64,000 bases of DNA from Streptomyces yatensis (GCF_018069625.1 NZ_CP072941.1:1674001-1738000), one strand, 5' to 3'; positions 33,785-43,618 are shown, counted from the first letter of the stretch. The notes: generated by a model not told the origin, from the sequence alone. A program made the numbers and translations.

Positions 33785-35467
33785 ATGTCCGATACCAAGA
33801 ACGCTCCGCTGCCCCGTCAGGTCGCCGACAGCTATGTCGACGCCCTCATCGAACTCGACCCGATCACCGGCACCTACCTGGGCGTTCCCGAGAGCTCCCG
33901 GCGCCTCCCGGACTTCTCCCCCGACGGGGCCGAGGCCGTCGCCGATCTCTCCCGCACCACCCTGGCCCGGCTGGCCGAGGCCGAGGCGCGCCCCGGTGCG
34001 GACAGCGACGCCGAGCGCCGCTGCGCCCGGCTGCTGCGGGAGCGGCTGACCGCCGAGCTCGCCGTGCACGACGCCCATGAGGGGCTGCGCGCGGTCAGCA
34101 ATCTGAGCTCCCCGCTGCACTCGGTGCGCGGCATCTTCACCGTGATGCCCAGCGAGACCGAGGAGGACTGGGCGGCCGTCGCGGCCCGGCTGCGCGCCGT
34201 ACCGGCCGCGCTGGAGGGATACCGCGCCTCGCTCGCCGAGGGGCTGCGGCGGAACCTGCCGGCCGGGCCCCGGCAGGTGGCCACGGTCCTGGAGCAGTTG
34301 ACGGAGTGGATCGGCACGGACGGCGGCTGGTTCGCCGACTTCACCGCCGAGGGGCCGGACGCGCTGCGCGGTGAGCTGGACGAGGCGGCCGCCGCGGCGA
34401 CGGGCGCGCTGGTCGCGCTCCGCGACTGGCTGCGCGAGACCTACGCCCCGGCCGTCGAGGGCGCCCCCGATGTGGTGGGGCGCGAGCGCTACCGCCGCTG
34501 GGCCCGGATGTGGAACGGCACCGATCTCGACCTGGACGAGGCGTACGCCTACGGCTGGTCGGAATTCCACCGCATCCACGCCGAGATGCGCACCGAGGCC
34601 GAGAAGATCCTGCCGGGCGCCAACCCGTGGGAGGCCCTGCGCCACCTCGACACCCACGGTGCGCATATCGAGGGCGTCGAGGAGACGCGGGTGTGGCTGC
34701 AGGAGCTGATGGACGAGGCCATCGAGGAGCTGAACGGCACCCACTTCGACCTGGCCGAGCGGGTCAAGCGGGTCGAGTCGATGATCGCCCCGCCGGGCAG
34801 CGCGGCGGCGCCGTACTACACCCAGCCGTCGGTGGACTTCTCCCGCCCCGGCCGGACCTGGCTGCCCACGATGGGCGAGACCCGCTTCCCCGTCTACGAC
34901 CTGGTCTCCACCTGGTACCACGAGGGCGTCCCCGGCCACCATCTGCAACTCGCCCAGTGGGCACACGTCTCCGACCAGCTCTCCCGCTACCAGGCCACGG
35001 TCGGCATGGTCAGCGCCAACGCGGAGGGCTGGGCGCTGTACGCGGAGCGGCTCATGGACGAGCTGGGCTTCCTGTCGGACCCGGAGCGGCGGCTGGGCTA
35101 TCTGGACGCGCAGATGATGCGGGCGCTGCGGGTGATCGTCGACATCGGGATGCACCTGGAGCTGGAGATCCCCGCCGATTCGCCCTTCCACCCCGGTGAG
35201 CGGTGGACCCCGGAGCTGGCGCGCGAGTTCTTCGGGCTGCACTGCGGCCGTCCGGCGGAGTTCCTCGACAGTGAGCTGGTGCGCTACCTGGGCATGCCGG
35301 GCCAGGCCATCGGCTACAAGCTGGGCGAGCGGGCGTGGCTGACGGGGCGGGAGGCGGCCCGCAAGGCGCACGGCGACGCCTTCGACGCCAAGAAGTGGCA
35401 TATGGCGGCGCTGTCGCAGGGCTCGCTGGGTCTCGACGACCTGGTGGAGGAGCTGTCGGCGCTCTGA
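33785..35467 (+). CDS. DUF885 domain protein (putative metallopeptidase)
   Basis: A 560-aa protein of the DUF885 family. The key segment STWYHEGVPGHHLQLAQW (about residues 376-393) contains a His-Glu...His-His arrangement resembling zinc-metallopeptidase sites. Downstream, NAEGWALYAERLMDELGF supplies a Glu that could be a further ligand. There is no signal peptide, so it is cytoplasmic. ATG at 33785 with GAGG upstream (an ATG at 33776 is also in frame). Paralogues of this family are numerous in streptomycetes and the physiological role is unknown. A long repeat array follows the stop. Confidence 0.87.
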   Translation: MSDTKNAPLPRQVADSYVDALIELDPITGTYLGVPESSRRLPDFSPDGAEAVADLSRTTLARLAEAEARPGADSDAERRCARLLRERLTAELAVHDAHEGLRAVSNLSSPLHSVRGIFTVMPSETEEDWAAVAARLRAVPAALEGYRASLAEGLRRNLPAGPRQVATVLEQLTEWIGTDGGWFADFTAEGPDALRGELDEAAAAATGALVALRDWLRETYAPAVEGAPDVVGRERYRRWARMWNGTDLDLDEAYAYGWSEFHRIHAEMRTEAEKILPGANPWEALRHLDTHGAHIEGVEETRVWLQELMDEAIEELNGTHFDLAERVKRVESMIAPPGSAAAPYYTQPSVDFSRPGRTWLPTMGETRFPVYDLVSTWYHEGVPGHHLQLAQWAHVSDQLSRYQATVGMVSANAEGWALYAERLMDELGFLSDPERRLGYLDAQMMRALRVIVDIGMHLELEIPADSPFHPGERWTPELAREFFGLHCGRPAEFLDSELVRYLGMPGQAIGYKLGERAWLTGREAARKAHGDAFDAKKWHMAALSQGSLGLDDLVEELSAL

Positions 35468-35572
35468 GCCTGCGCTGAGGTCGGGGTGAGGGCGCGCCAC
35501 ATCCGTACGGGCGCGACCCGCCCACTACAGCCTGTCCGGCGGACCACGCGGGGACTTCGCCCCTGACCCCGG

Positions 35573-36213
35573 GGTCTGGGGGCGGAGCCCCGCTCCGGGA
35601 CCTGAGGCGAGGCCCGGGCCCGGGGCCCCTGGGGCGGAGCCCCGATCCAGGTCTGAGGCGAACCCGAGCCCGGGACCTGAGGCGAAACCCGGGCCCGGAG
35701 TCTGGGGCAGAGCCTCGATCCGGAGTCTGAGGCGAAACCCGGGCCCGGGGTCTAGGGCGAAGCCCAGGTCCGGGGCCTGGGGCGAAGCCCGCAGCTCCGG
35801 CCCGGAGCCTGAGGCAGAGCCCCGAACCGCGGTCCGAGGGCGGAGCCCCGAACCGGGGTCTAGGGCGAAGCCCCGATCCGGGGTCCGAGGGCGAAGCCTC
35901 GATCCGGTTCCGAGGGCGAAGCCCCGAACCGCGGTCCGAGGGCAGAGCCCCGAACCGGGGTCCGAGGGCAGAGCCCCGAACCGGGGTCCGAGGGCAGAGC
36001 CCCGAACCGGGGTCCGAGGGCAGAGCCCCGAACCGGGGTCCGAGGGCAGAGCCCCGATCCGAGGTCCGGGGGCGAAGCCCCGATCCGGGGTCCAGGGTCT
36101 GGGGCAGAGCCCCGAACCGGGGCCCGGGGCAGAGCCCCGAACCGGGGCCCGGGGCGGAGCCCCGAACCGGGGTCTGGGGCGGAGCCCCGAACCGGGGTCT
36201 GGGGCGGAGCCCC
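35573..36213. repeat. Array of about 25 palindromic ~26-bp repeats
   Basis: An array between the convergent DUF885 and sbcC genes. Units are built as GAGCCCCGAACCGGGG plus TCCGAGGGCA, with spacing of 24-27 bp. The centre (35940-36050) is nearly perfect, with at least four identical copies in a row, and the flanks are degenerate (GAAACCCGGGCCCGG, GAAGCCCCGATCCGG). Each unit contains a self-complementary CCCCG...CGGGG core, so RNA from either side could fold into serial hairpins. Long reading frames on both strands are by-products of the repeat period. It has no spacers, so it is not CRISPR. Confidence 0.9.
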
Positions 36214-36283
36214 AGTTGTGGGAAGGGGCGGGAGGGAAAGCAGCCCGCCGCAGGCGTCACGATCCGCCGAACGCCCCCACCCC

Positions 36284-39200
36284 CTAGTGCGCGGCGGCCG
36301 ACCGATGCCGTACGGCCGAGCCCTCACGGCCCTTGACGACCTCCAGCTGTGCCGGGATCCGCCGGCGCAGATCCGCGACATGGCTGACGATGCCCACCGT
36401 ACGGTCCCGCTCGCGCAGCGAGTCCAGCACGTCCATGACCTCGTCCAGGGTCTGCTCGTCGAGGCTGCCGAACCCCTCGTCGATGAAGAGGGTGTCCAGG
36501 CGGACCCCGCCCGCCTCGTCGGTGACCACGTCCGCCAGGCCCAGCGCGAGGGCGAGCGAGGCGGAGAAGGTCTCGCCGCCGGAGAGGGTGGCGGTGTCGC
36601 GTTCGCTGCCGGTCCAGGCGTCGATGACATGCAGTCCGAGACCGGAGCGGCCGCGCCCGCCGGAGCGGGCGTCGGAGTGCACCAGCGTGTAGCGCCCGGA
36701 GGACATATGGCGCAGCCGCGCGCTCGCCGCCGCCGCGACCTGTTCCAGCCGGGCCGCCAGGACATACGCCTCCAGCCGCATCCTGCGCTCGTTGTCCGTG
36801 GACGTGCCGGCGGCGAGCGAGGCGAGGCGGGCGATCCGGTCGTGGTCCGCGCGCAGCGGGGCGAGTCGGCGGGCGTCGGCCACCGCCTGCGCGGAGAGCG
36901 CGTCGAGGTCCTCGCAGCGGGTGCGGGCCGCGGCGTCCGCGGCCGAGACCTCGCGCAGCGCGCGGGTGGCCGCGTCGGCCGCCGTCTGCGCCGCCGCGGG
37001 GTCGGCGGGCGGCGCCTGCGCGGCGGCGAGCAGCCTGGGGTCGGACAGCTCGGCCGCGGCCGCCGCCGACTCCGTCTGCCATGCGTCGAGACGGCGGCGC
37101 GCCTCGCGCTGCCGGTCCGGGGGCAGCACGGCCTCGGCGGCCTGCTCCGGGGTCTGGAACCCGGCCCGGTACGCCGCGTCGGCGAGCCGGGCGTCGGCCT
37201 CCTTCAGGCGGTTCGCGGCCGCCTCGGCACCCCGCGCCGCCTCGGCGGCGCGGGCCAGCAGCCCCGCCTGCCGCTCGAACCGCGCCGCCCGCTCGGCGAC
37301 GGTGGCGTCCGCGCCGCGCGCCTGCTCCAGCTCCGCCAGCAGCGCGGCCCGCTCCCGGGCCAGGGTTTCGCGGCGCGAGGTGCGGGCGGCCGCCCGCCGC
37401 TCGGCCTCCTGCCGCTGGGCCGTACGCCGTGCGTGCTCGCCCTCGGCCCGGTCCAGGGCCTCGCGGGCGGCGTGCCCGTCGGCCGCCGCGTCATGGGCCT
37501 CGGCGTACGCGGCCCGCAACTCGGCCAGGGTCAGGTCGAGTTCGGCCGCGTCCTCGCCCTCGGCCGTGGCCTCCGCGCCCGCGTGGGCCTCCCGCAGCGC
37601 GTTCCGGGTGCGCTCGGCCTCCTCGCGGACCTCCTCGGCGCGCTGGGAGTCCGCCAGCGCGGTCTCCTCCGCCGTACGGTCCACATGCCCGGCCCCGGGC
37701 CGGGCCGGGCCCGGGTGCTCGGTCGCCCCGCACACCGCGCAGGGCTCTCCGGCGCGCAGCCCGGCCGCCAGCTCGGCGGCGATGCCGCGCAGCCGGGCCT
37801 CCTTGAGGTCGAGCCAGTTCTGCCGCGCGGCGGCGGCGCCTTCCCGCGCCCGCAACAGCTCCTCCCGCGCCTGCCGCTCCTGCCCGGCGAGCCGGTCCCG
37901 CCGCCGGGCGGCCTCGAGGCGCCGCTCGGCGGGCTCGATCCGCCCGCCGAGCTGCTCGGCCCGGGTGGCTGCCTCCTGCGCGGCCTCGACCCGCCGCTGA
38001 TGCGCCCGGTGGGTCTCCTCCCACCCGGCCAGCCACTCGGCGGCCTCCTGGATCGCCTCGTCGTCGGCGCGGGCCTCCCGGTCCAGCGCGGCGATCTCGC
38101 CGACCACGGCCTCCGCCCGCGCCTCCCCCCGCCGGGCGGCCCCCAACGCCCCGAGCTCCTCCCGCACCCGCCGCTCAACCCGCCTCAGCCACTCGGCATC
38201 GGCCTTGCCGAGCACCGCGGACGCGTCCGAGCCCGGCGAACGCGCGTCCCGCCCCCCATACGGCCCGTCACCAGCACGGGCCGCGCCCGCCGCCGCCCCG
38301 CCACGACCGGCGTCGTACGCGGTGGGGTGCGAGGCGCCCGCATCCCGCGCCCCTGTGGCGGTGGTTTCGCCGCCGCCAGGTCGCGCATGCGACACGCCAG
38401 GCCCGCCCGAGGCGGCGGCAGCGCCGGACGACGCCTGACCCGGCAGACCCGCCCGTGAACCGGCCTGCTCACCCGCCCCCTCGTCGCCGGCAGTGGTGAC
38501 CCGGCCGGTGGCGCACCCACCTGCAGAAGGGTCAGTCTCCGGCGCCCGATCCGGCACACCCGCGAGGGTGCCCTCCGCCCGGCCCGGCCCACCCGGGACG
38601 GAGCCCCCTCCTGCCCCGGAACCGACCTGCCCATCTACCGCACCGTTCCCGGCAGCCGTAGCCCGGCCGGCGGCGCACCCACCCGACGCGCCCGCACCTG
38701 CCCCCGGCACCTGGTCCGGCCCGTACGAGGCAGCGCCCTCCGCCCGGCCGGGCGCGCCCGAGCCCGGCGCGCCCGTTCCCGTGCGGCCGTCCCTCACGGC
38801 CTGCGCGAGGGGGCGCCCCCGCGGACCGGGTCCGTCGGTGGCCGACGTTCCCGCTTCACCGGACGGCGCCCGGCGCGGCGGCACGTCGCCCGGGGCGTGC
38901 TCGTCAGGAGCCACCTCGGCCCGGGCACCTTCCGCACTCGCGTGCCCGGTGGTCTCGTCCGGGGACGCGGTGCCCTGTGCGGGCACGGTGGTGCCGGGCG
39001 ATGGCGTCGGGGCGGGGGGTGTGCGTTGGTCGGGGATGTCCGGGATCGCCGGGATCGCCGGGGTCGCCGCGAGGGCCGTCGCGGCCAGGCCGGGTTCGGC
39101 GGTCAGGCGGGCGCGGGCCTGGCGTTCGGCGGCCTCGGCCGTGCGGTGGTCGCGGACGGCGGCGGTGCGCAGGTCGAGCGCGGGGACCACCGCGTCGGCC

Positions 39201-40204
39201 GCGCGGGCTCGTTCCAGCAGCTCGCGCAGCCGGTCGTGGTCGGGGCGCTGCCGTTCGAGGTCGTCCGCCCGGCGGCGGGCCTCGGCATGGCGGCGCTGCA
39301 GCTCGGCCCGTTCGCGTGTCGCGTCGGCGGCCCGCTGGGCGGCGTCGTGGGCCGCCTCGGCCGCGTCTACGGCGGAGAGCGCGATGTCCCGCCGTTCGCG
39401 CGCACCGGTGCGGGCGACGGCGGCCCACTCCAGGACGGCGTCGGCCAGCCCCGGCTCACCGGGGGCCGGCTGGGGCAGCGGATGCCCGTCGAGCTCCGTG
39501 GTGCGGCCCGCCGCCTGCGCCATCCGGTGGGCGAGCGCGAGCAGCCGCTCGTCCCCGGCCGCGACCTGCTTCTCCGCCGCCCGCCGTAGCTCCGCCAGCC
39601 GTTCTTCGACGGCGGCGAAGCGGCCGGTGTCGAACAGCTTGCCCAGCAGCTTGCCGCGCGCCAGTTCGTCCGCGCGCAGAAAGCGGGCGAAGTCGCCCTG
39701 CGGCAAGAGCACCACCTGGCAGAACTGCTCTCGGCTCATGCCGAGCAGCTGCGCCATCTCCTCGCCGATCTCCTGGTGGGAGCGGCTGAGTGCCTTCCAC
39801 TGCCCCGGCCCGGATGCGGAGGCGGGCGCGGCGGCCGGGGTGTACTCGCGCAGCAGGGTCTGCGCCTTCTCCCGCGTCATCCCGGTGCCCCGCTTCTTGG
39901 GGCGGGGCTGCTCGGGGCGCCGGGTGATCTCCAGGCGCCGCTCGCCGACGGTGAATTCGAGGACGACCTCGGTCGGGGTCAGCGGTTCGGCGTGGTCGCT
40001 GCGCAGCGAGAGCCCGTTGCCCTGGCGGGCGCCGGGCACCTGGCCGTACAGCGCGTAGCAGACCGCGTCCAGGACGGACGTCTTGCCGGCGCCGGTCGGC
40101 CCGTGCAGCAGGAAGAGCCCGGCGGCGGACAGCTCATCGAAGTCGATCTTCTGGATGGCGCCGAACGGGCCGAAGGCCGTGACGGCGAGCCGGTGCAGCC
40201 TCAT
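36284..40204 (-). CDS. sbcC: SbcC-type SMC-family nuclease ATPase with large insertion
   Basis: ATPase subunit of the SbcCD (Rad50-Mre11) nuclease that processes DNA ends and hairpins. The 1306-aa protein has Walker A GPTGAGKTSVLDAVCYALYG (residues 35-54), long coiled coils, the zinc hook GEPCAVCGATEHPGP, and C-terminal signature/Walker B LSGGETFSASLALALGLAD ... LFIDEGFGSLDEQTLDEV. Residues about 375-665 are a low-complexity Gly/Ala/Pro-rich insertion in the first coiled-coil arm (DNA 38205-39080), which explains the unusual length. The ATG overlaps the sbcD stop by 4 bp, so the subunits are coupled. Confidence 0.95.
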   Translation of the reverse strand: MRLHRLAVTAFGPFGAIQKIDFDELSAAGLFLLHGPTGAGKTSVLDAVCYALYGQVPGARQGNGLSLRSDHAEPLTPTEVVLEFTVGERRLEITRRPEQPRPKKRGTGMTREKAQTLLREYTPAAAPASASGPGQWKALSRSHQEIGEEMAQLLGMSREQFCQVVLLPQGDFARFLRADELARGKLLGKLFDTGRFAAVEERLAELRRAAEKQVAAGDERLLALAHRMAQAAGRTTELDGHPLPQPAPGEPGLADAVLEWAAVARTGARERRDIALSAVDAAEAAHDAAQRAADATRERAELQRRHAEARRRADDLERQRPDHDRLRELLERARAADAVVPALDLRTAAVRDHRTAEAAERQARARLTAEPGLAATALAATPAIPAIPDIPDQRTPPAPTPSPGTTVPAQGTASPDETTGHASAEGARAEVAPDEHAPGDVPPRRAPSGEAGTSATDGPGPRGRPLAQAVRDGRTGTGAPGSGAPGRAEGAASYGPDQVPGAGAGASGGCAAGRATAAGNGAVDGQVGSGAGGGSVPGGPGRAEGTLAGVPDRAPETDPSAGGCATGRVTTAGDEGAGEQAGSRAGLPGQASSGAAAASGGPGVSHARPGGGETTATGARDAGASHPTAYDAGRGGAAAGAARAGDGPYGGRDARSPGSDASAVLGKADAEWLRRVERRVREELGALGAARRGEARAEAVVGEIAALDREARADDEAIQEAAEWLAGWEETHRAHQRRVEAAQEAATRAEQLGGRIEPAERRLEAARRRDRLAGQERQAREELLRAREGAAAARQNWLDLKEARLRGIAAELAAGLRAGEPCAVCGATEHPGPARPGAGHVDRTAEETALADSQRAEEVREEAERTRNALREAHAGAEATAEGEDAAELDLTLAELRAAYAEAHDAAADGHAAREALDRAEGEHARRTAQRQEAERRAAARTSRRETLARERAALLAELEQARGADATVAERAARFERQAGLLARAAEAARGAEAAANRLKEADARLADAAYRAGFQTPEQAAEAVLPPDRQREARRRLDAWQTESAAAAAELSDPRLLAAAQAPPADPAAAQTAADAATRALREVSAADAAARTRCEDLDALSAQAVADARRLAPLRADHDRIARLASLAAGTSTDNERRMRLEAYVLAARLEQVAAAASARLRHMSSGRYTLVHSDARSGGRGRSGLGLHVIDAWTGSERDTATLSGGETFSASLALALGLADVVTDEAGGVRLDTLFIDEGFGSLDEQTLDEVMDVLDSLRERDRTVGIVSHVADLRRRIPAQLEVVKGREGSAVRHRSAAAH

Positions 40205-41493
40205 CGCGCCACCTCCCCCCTCGTCGCTCCCGCAGTCGCCGCCCGCGCCCCCGCAGTCGCTCCCGCGGTCGCCCGCGCCCCCGCGGTCGCCCGCGCCGTC
40301 GCCGTCGCTCCGGCGCCGTTGTCCTCACCGGGCACCACGCCCTCGTGCGCCTCGCTCCGTACGGCCTCCAGCGCGTCGCCGAGCAGCGCGCGCTCCGCCT
40401 CGTCCGGGCCGCGGCCGCCCCGCACATGGGCCACGAAGTCCTCGGCGATCTGCCGGTCCGAGCGGCCGCGCAGCCGCTGTGCGTACGAGGCGAGCGGATC
40501 CTCGGGGGGCCGCTCGGGGTCGAAGACCAGCGTGAGGACGTGGGGGAAGCGCCGCGCCAGCCGGGCCATCGGCTCATGCGGCCGCACCGGGTCGGTCAGG
40601 GTGGCCTCGACCCACGCCTCCTCGTGGCGGTCGAGGTCCGGGTCGTCCAGCAGCTCCTCGATCCGGCCGCGGATCCGGGCCAGCGGCCGCGGAACCGGGC
40701 AGTCCACCCGTTCGCAGGACGGCGCCTCGCCCGCCGTCCCCAGCTCCACCACCCACATGGACTTGCGGTGCGCCGCCTCCGAGAAGGAGTACGCGAGCGG
40801 GGAGCCCGAGTAGCGGATCCGCTCGGTGATGGTCTGGCAGCCGTGCAGGTGGCCGAGCGCGGCGTAGTCGACGCCGTCGAAGACATCGGCGGGTACGGAG
40901 GCGACTCCGCCGACCGTGATGTCCCGCTCGCTGTCGCTGACCGCGCCACCGGTGACGAAGGCGTGCGCGAGGACCACGGAGCGGGTGCCGGACGGCCGGG
41001 TGGCGAGGTCCGCGCGCACCCGGTCCATGGCGGCGCCCAGCACCGCCGTATGACCGGCCGCGGAGGCGCCCAACTCCTCGCGCACCAGGCCGGGTTCGAG
41101 ATACGGCAGACCGTAGAAGGCCACCTCGCCGTGGTCGTCGGAGAGGACGACGGGGGTGGCGCATCCGGCGGGGTCGGTGCGCAGGTGGATGCCGGCCCGG
41201 TCGATCAGCCCGGCGCCGACGCCGAGACGGCGGGCCGAGTCGTGGTTGCCGGAAATCATGACCGTGGGCACGCCGAGGTCCGCGAGCCGGTGCAGGGCGT
41301 CGTCGAAGAGCTCGACGGCGGCCAGCGGCGGCACGGCCCGGTCGTAGATGTCACCCGCGACGAGCACCGCGTCGATGTGCCGCTCGCGCACGGTGGTGAC
41401 GAGGTGGTCGATGAACTCCCGCTGCGCGGCAAGGAGGCTGACCCGGTGAAAGGACCGTCCGAGGTGCCAGTCGGAGGTGTGCAGCATTCTCAC
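40201..41493 (-). CDS. sbcD: Exonuclease subunit SbcD
   Basis: Mre11-type Mn-dependent nuclease, 430 aa. Metallophosphoesterase motifs are in order: LHTSDWHLGR, LVAGDIYDRAVPP, ISGNHDSARRLG, VLAHAFVTGG and ALGHLHGCQTI. The C-terminal 40 residues are an ATAGARATAG-type Ala/Thr/Arg repeat encoded by a GCGGTCGCCCGC-like minisatellite. The gene overlaps sbcC (ATGA) in the standard order sbcD-sbcC. Confidence 0.95.
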   Translation of the reverse strand: MRMLHTSDWHLGRSFHRVSLLAAQREFIDHLVTTVRERHIDAVLVAGDIYDRAVPPLAAVELFDDALHRLADLGVPTVMISGNHDSARRLGVGAGLIDRAGIHLRTDPAGCATPVVLSDDHGEVAFYGLPYLEPGLVREELGASAAGHTAVLGAAMDRVRADLATRPSGTRSVVLAHAFVTGGAVSDSERDITVGGVASVPADVFDGVDYAALGHLHGCQTITERIRYSGSPLAYSFSEAAHRKSMWVVELGTAGEAPSCERVDCPVPRPLARIRGRIEELLDDPDLDRHEEAWVEATLTDPVRPHEPMARLARRFPHVLTLVFDPERPPEDPLASYAQRLRGRSDRQIAEDFVAHVRGGRGPDEAERALLGDALEAVRSEAHEGVVPGEDNGAGATATARATAGARATAGATAGARAATAGATRGEVAR

Positions 41494-41667
41494 AAGCGAT
41501 CTCCGACCTGCACTTCTGTCCTTCCTCCACCCCAGTGGCCAGCATCACGCCCGCGGCGTGCGTACGGCGCGGGCACGACCACGTTAGCCGCGGTCGGCGC
41601 CCGGTCTCTCACGGACCTCGTATTTCCCACCCGTGTCGGTTCCCGGGATTCCGGAGACCGCCCGCTC

Positions 41668-42294
41668 TCAGGTGTCCTGGTACGCCTCGCCGCCGAGCTC
41701 CAGTGCGGCGGTGCCGGCGGTGGCGTCCGCCAGCCAGTCGCGGAAAGCGTCCACATCGGCCTCGGGCAGGCCCAGTTCGATGGTCACGGCCTCGGCGTAG
41801 CGGACCTCACGGACCGCCCGCCCCGTCGCCCGCAGGTCGTTCTCCAGCTTTCCGGCCCGCTGGTGGTCGACGGTGACGGTCACCAGCCGGAACCGCTGCC
41901 GGGTGACGGTGCCCAGTGTGTCGAGCGCCTCGCCGACCGCGCCGCCGTAGGCCCGGATCAGACCGCCCGCGCCGAGCTTCACGCCCCCGTAGTAGCGGGT
42001 GACGACGGCCACCGCGTACCGGACCTCGCGGCGCAGCAGCATCTGCAGCATCGGCACCCCGGCCGTACCGCCCGGCTCCCCGTCGTCGCTCGCCTTCTGC
42101 ACACCGCCGTCCGCGCCGATGACATAGGCGAAGCAGTTGTGGGTGGCGGTGGGGTGCTCCTTCCTGACGCGCTGGATGACGTCCTGCGCCTCCTGCTCGG
42201 TCGCGGCGGGCGCGAGCGTGCAGAGGAAGCGCGATCTGTTGATCTCGATCTCGTGCACGCCCTCGCGCGCGACCGTCCGGTACCGCTCCTGCAT
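41668..42294 (-). CDS. yigZ: YigZ/IMPACT family protein
   Basis: A 208-aa protein of the UPF0029/IMPACT family. It has VHEIEINRSRFLCTLAPAAT at the N-terminus, HPTATHNCFAYVIG, and the signature SDDGEPGGTAGVPMLQMLL, followed by VTRYYGGVKLGAGGLIRAYG and a C-terminal DUF1949-like ferredoxin fold (VTVTVDHQRAGKLENDLRAT). The cellular role is unclear. Eukaryotic IMPACT regulates translation, and the bacterial protein may bind RNA or ribosomes. Monocistronic. Confidence 0.93.
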   Translation of the reverse strand: MQERYRTVAREGVHEIEINRSRFLCTLAPAATEQEAQDVIQRVRKEHPTATHNCFAYVIGADGGVQKASDDGEPGGTAGVPMLQMLLRREVRYAVAVVTRYYGGVKLGAGGLIRAYGGAVGEALDTLGTVTRQRFRLVTVTVDHQRAGKLENDLRATGRAVREVRYAEAVTIELGLPEADVDAFRDWLADATAGTAALELGGEAYQDT

Positions 42295-42430
42295 CAGGCC
42301 ACCCTATGTCCCGGCCCCTGTGCGCCGATCACGTGTGTGCTGCCGCCGGCTGGACACACGTGGGCGGTCGCCGACGGCCCTGGTCGCGCGGGTACGGTCG
42401 CCCGACTGGTCCCGCCGTGCCGTCCCGGCC

Positions 42431-42907
42431 TCAGCCTTCTTCACCGCGGCCGAACCTGGCCGGTCTGTGCAACGGCCCCCACTCGCCCTGCTGGCGGGCC
42501 ACCACGTCCTCGGCCTCGGCGATCACGCTCTCGGCGATCCAGGCGACGGGCTCCACATCGCGGACCAGGGGTTCGTTGTCCGGCCCCCGGCCGGCCTCCT
42601 CCCCCTTGAGCACCCAGGGGTGGACATCGGCGGGGCCCTGGTCCTCGTCCCGGAGGTGGATGTAGTCGCACAGCCGCCGGGCGACCCACAGGGGCGTGGG
42701 GAGATCCTTCGCCCACTCCTCGAAGGCCAGGGGGTTGGCCGACAGGCCCGGCAGCTTGGTGCCGGTGAGCCCGTCCCGGCTGGCCGCGCTCCCGTCCAGG
42801 TCCGCCTGGGGCCCTCGTGACCAGCGGACGAAGACGGGAGCGCCCTGCTCGATCAGCTCCACGAGCTGGTGCAGAGCGGTGTAGGTGGGGAGTGTCCGGC
42901 CTGGCAT
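42431..42907 (-). CDS. DUF6098-like hypothetical protein
   Basis: A 158-aa protein with the pattern of streptomycete DUF6098 proteins: LPTYTALHQLVELIEQGAPV, VRWSRGPQADLDGSAASRDG, TGTKLPGLSANPLAFEEWAK, WVARRLCDYIHLRDEDQGP. It contains an R-G-P motif followed by D-x-D-x-x-S, and no membrane segment. The function is unknown. The family assignment is from memory of its sequence pattern. Confidence 0.7.
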   Translation of the reverse strand: MPGRTLPTYTALHQLVELIEQGAPVFVRWSRGPQADLDGSAASRDGLTGTKLPGLSANPLAFEEWAKDLPTPLWVARRLCDYIHLRDEDQGPADVHPWVLKGEEAGRGPDNEPLVRDVEPVAWIAESVIAEAEDVVARQQGEWGPLHRPARFGRGEEG

Positions 42908-43032
42908 GATCGCCCTTGAGTACCCGCAGCCGTCTCCGCCAATCGCCCGCCCCCGCCAGGCGGACGCCGCCCGGCCCCGCTGTCGGACGCGGGGTGGGCG
43001 GCGCACCGCGGGAAGGGGCGGCGGTATCCGGG

Positions 43033-43365
43033 TCAGCGGCCCAGGGCCCTGGCCAGCTGGTCCTTGGTCATGTTCGAGCGGCCCTCGATGCCGCGCTGCT
43101 TGGCCTCGTTGTAGAGCTGGTCGCGCGTCGGGCCCTTGGGGCCCGTCCGGTTGCCGGAGCGCTGGCCGCCACGCTGCGGCGCGGACTTCGGGTCCTTGGT
43201 CGAGGTCTTGCTGGCGGACTTGGACTCGCCCGTGCGGGCGCGCTCCTTGTTCACCGTACGGGCGGCCATTTCCTTCGCCCGGCCGGTGGAGGCACCGCGC
43301 TGCTCGGCGCCTTCCTTGATGTGCTCGTACTGCCGTTCACGCTTACGGCTGGATCCTGCGGGCAT
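43033..43365 (-). CDS. Small basic protein with Rho_N-like C-terminus
   Basis: A 110-aa, highly charged protein. The N-terminal two-thirds is Lys/Arg/Ser-rich and probably disordered (RKRERQYEHIKEGAEQRG, SKSASKTSTKDPKSAPQRGG). The last 30 residues (RDQLYNEAKQRGIEGRSNMT, then KDQLARALGR) form a Rho_N/SAP-like helix-extended-helix. Such proteins are often annotated as plasmid stabilization proteins without direct proof. DNA or RNA binding is plausible from the domain. Confidence 0.78.
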   Translation of the reverse strand: MPAGSSRKRERQYEHIKEGAEQRGASTGRAKEMAARTVNKERARTGESKSASKTSTKDPKSAPQRGGQRSGNRTGPKGPTRDQLYNEAKQRGIEGRSNMTKDQLARALGR

Positions 43366-43582
43366 GGTCTCTTCCTCTCCCTCCGCCCCCTCGGTCGGCC
43401 GCGGTCGGCGGTTGATGATTGCCGAGCGCATGAGTCGGGTTCCCCCCACTTCCGCCCCCATAACCAGCATGCGTCTCCTGGGCGTCGGCCGGATGCCATG
43501 CGGGATGCGCAGGTGGGGATTGGTCTTTCGGCAGTGTCCGCCGGTCCACGGTTTTCGTAAGGTCACCTCTGCGAGTCGGCTG

Positions 43583-43618
43583 ATCACGCAGGTGGGGGAC
43601 ATCACGCAGGTGGGGGAC
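43583..43618 (+). repeat. 18-bp direct duplication carrying the ribosome site of the kinase gene
   Basis: Two perfect tandem copies of ATCACGCAGGTGGGGGAC abut the ATG at 43619. Each includes a GGTGGGGGA purine tract, so the ribosome binding site has been duplicated in tandem. Confidence 0.85.

Noticed and set aside
35573..36213. Repeat array considered as a CRISPR.
   Set aside because: Units are contiguous with no unique spacers, the repeat core is GC-rich low complexity, and no cas genes are present.
35052..36260. Long leftward frame of about 400 codons rich in SGLCPRTPVRGSA-type repeats.
   Set aside because: It is generated by the period of the palindromic repeat array and runs antisense into the DUF885 gene.
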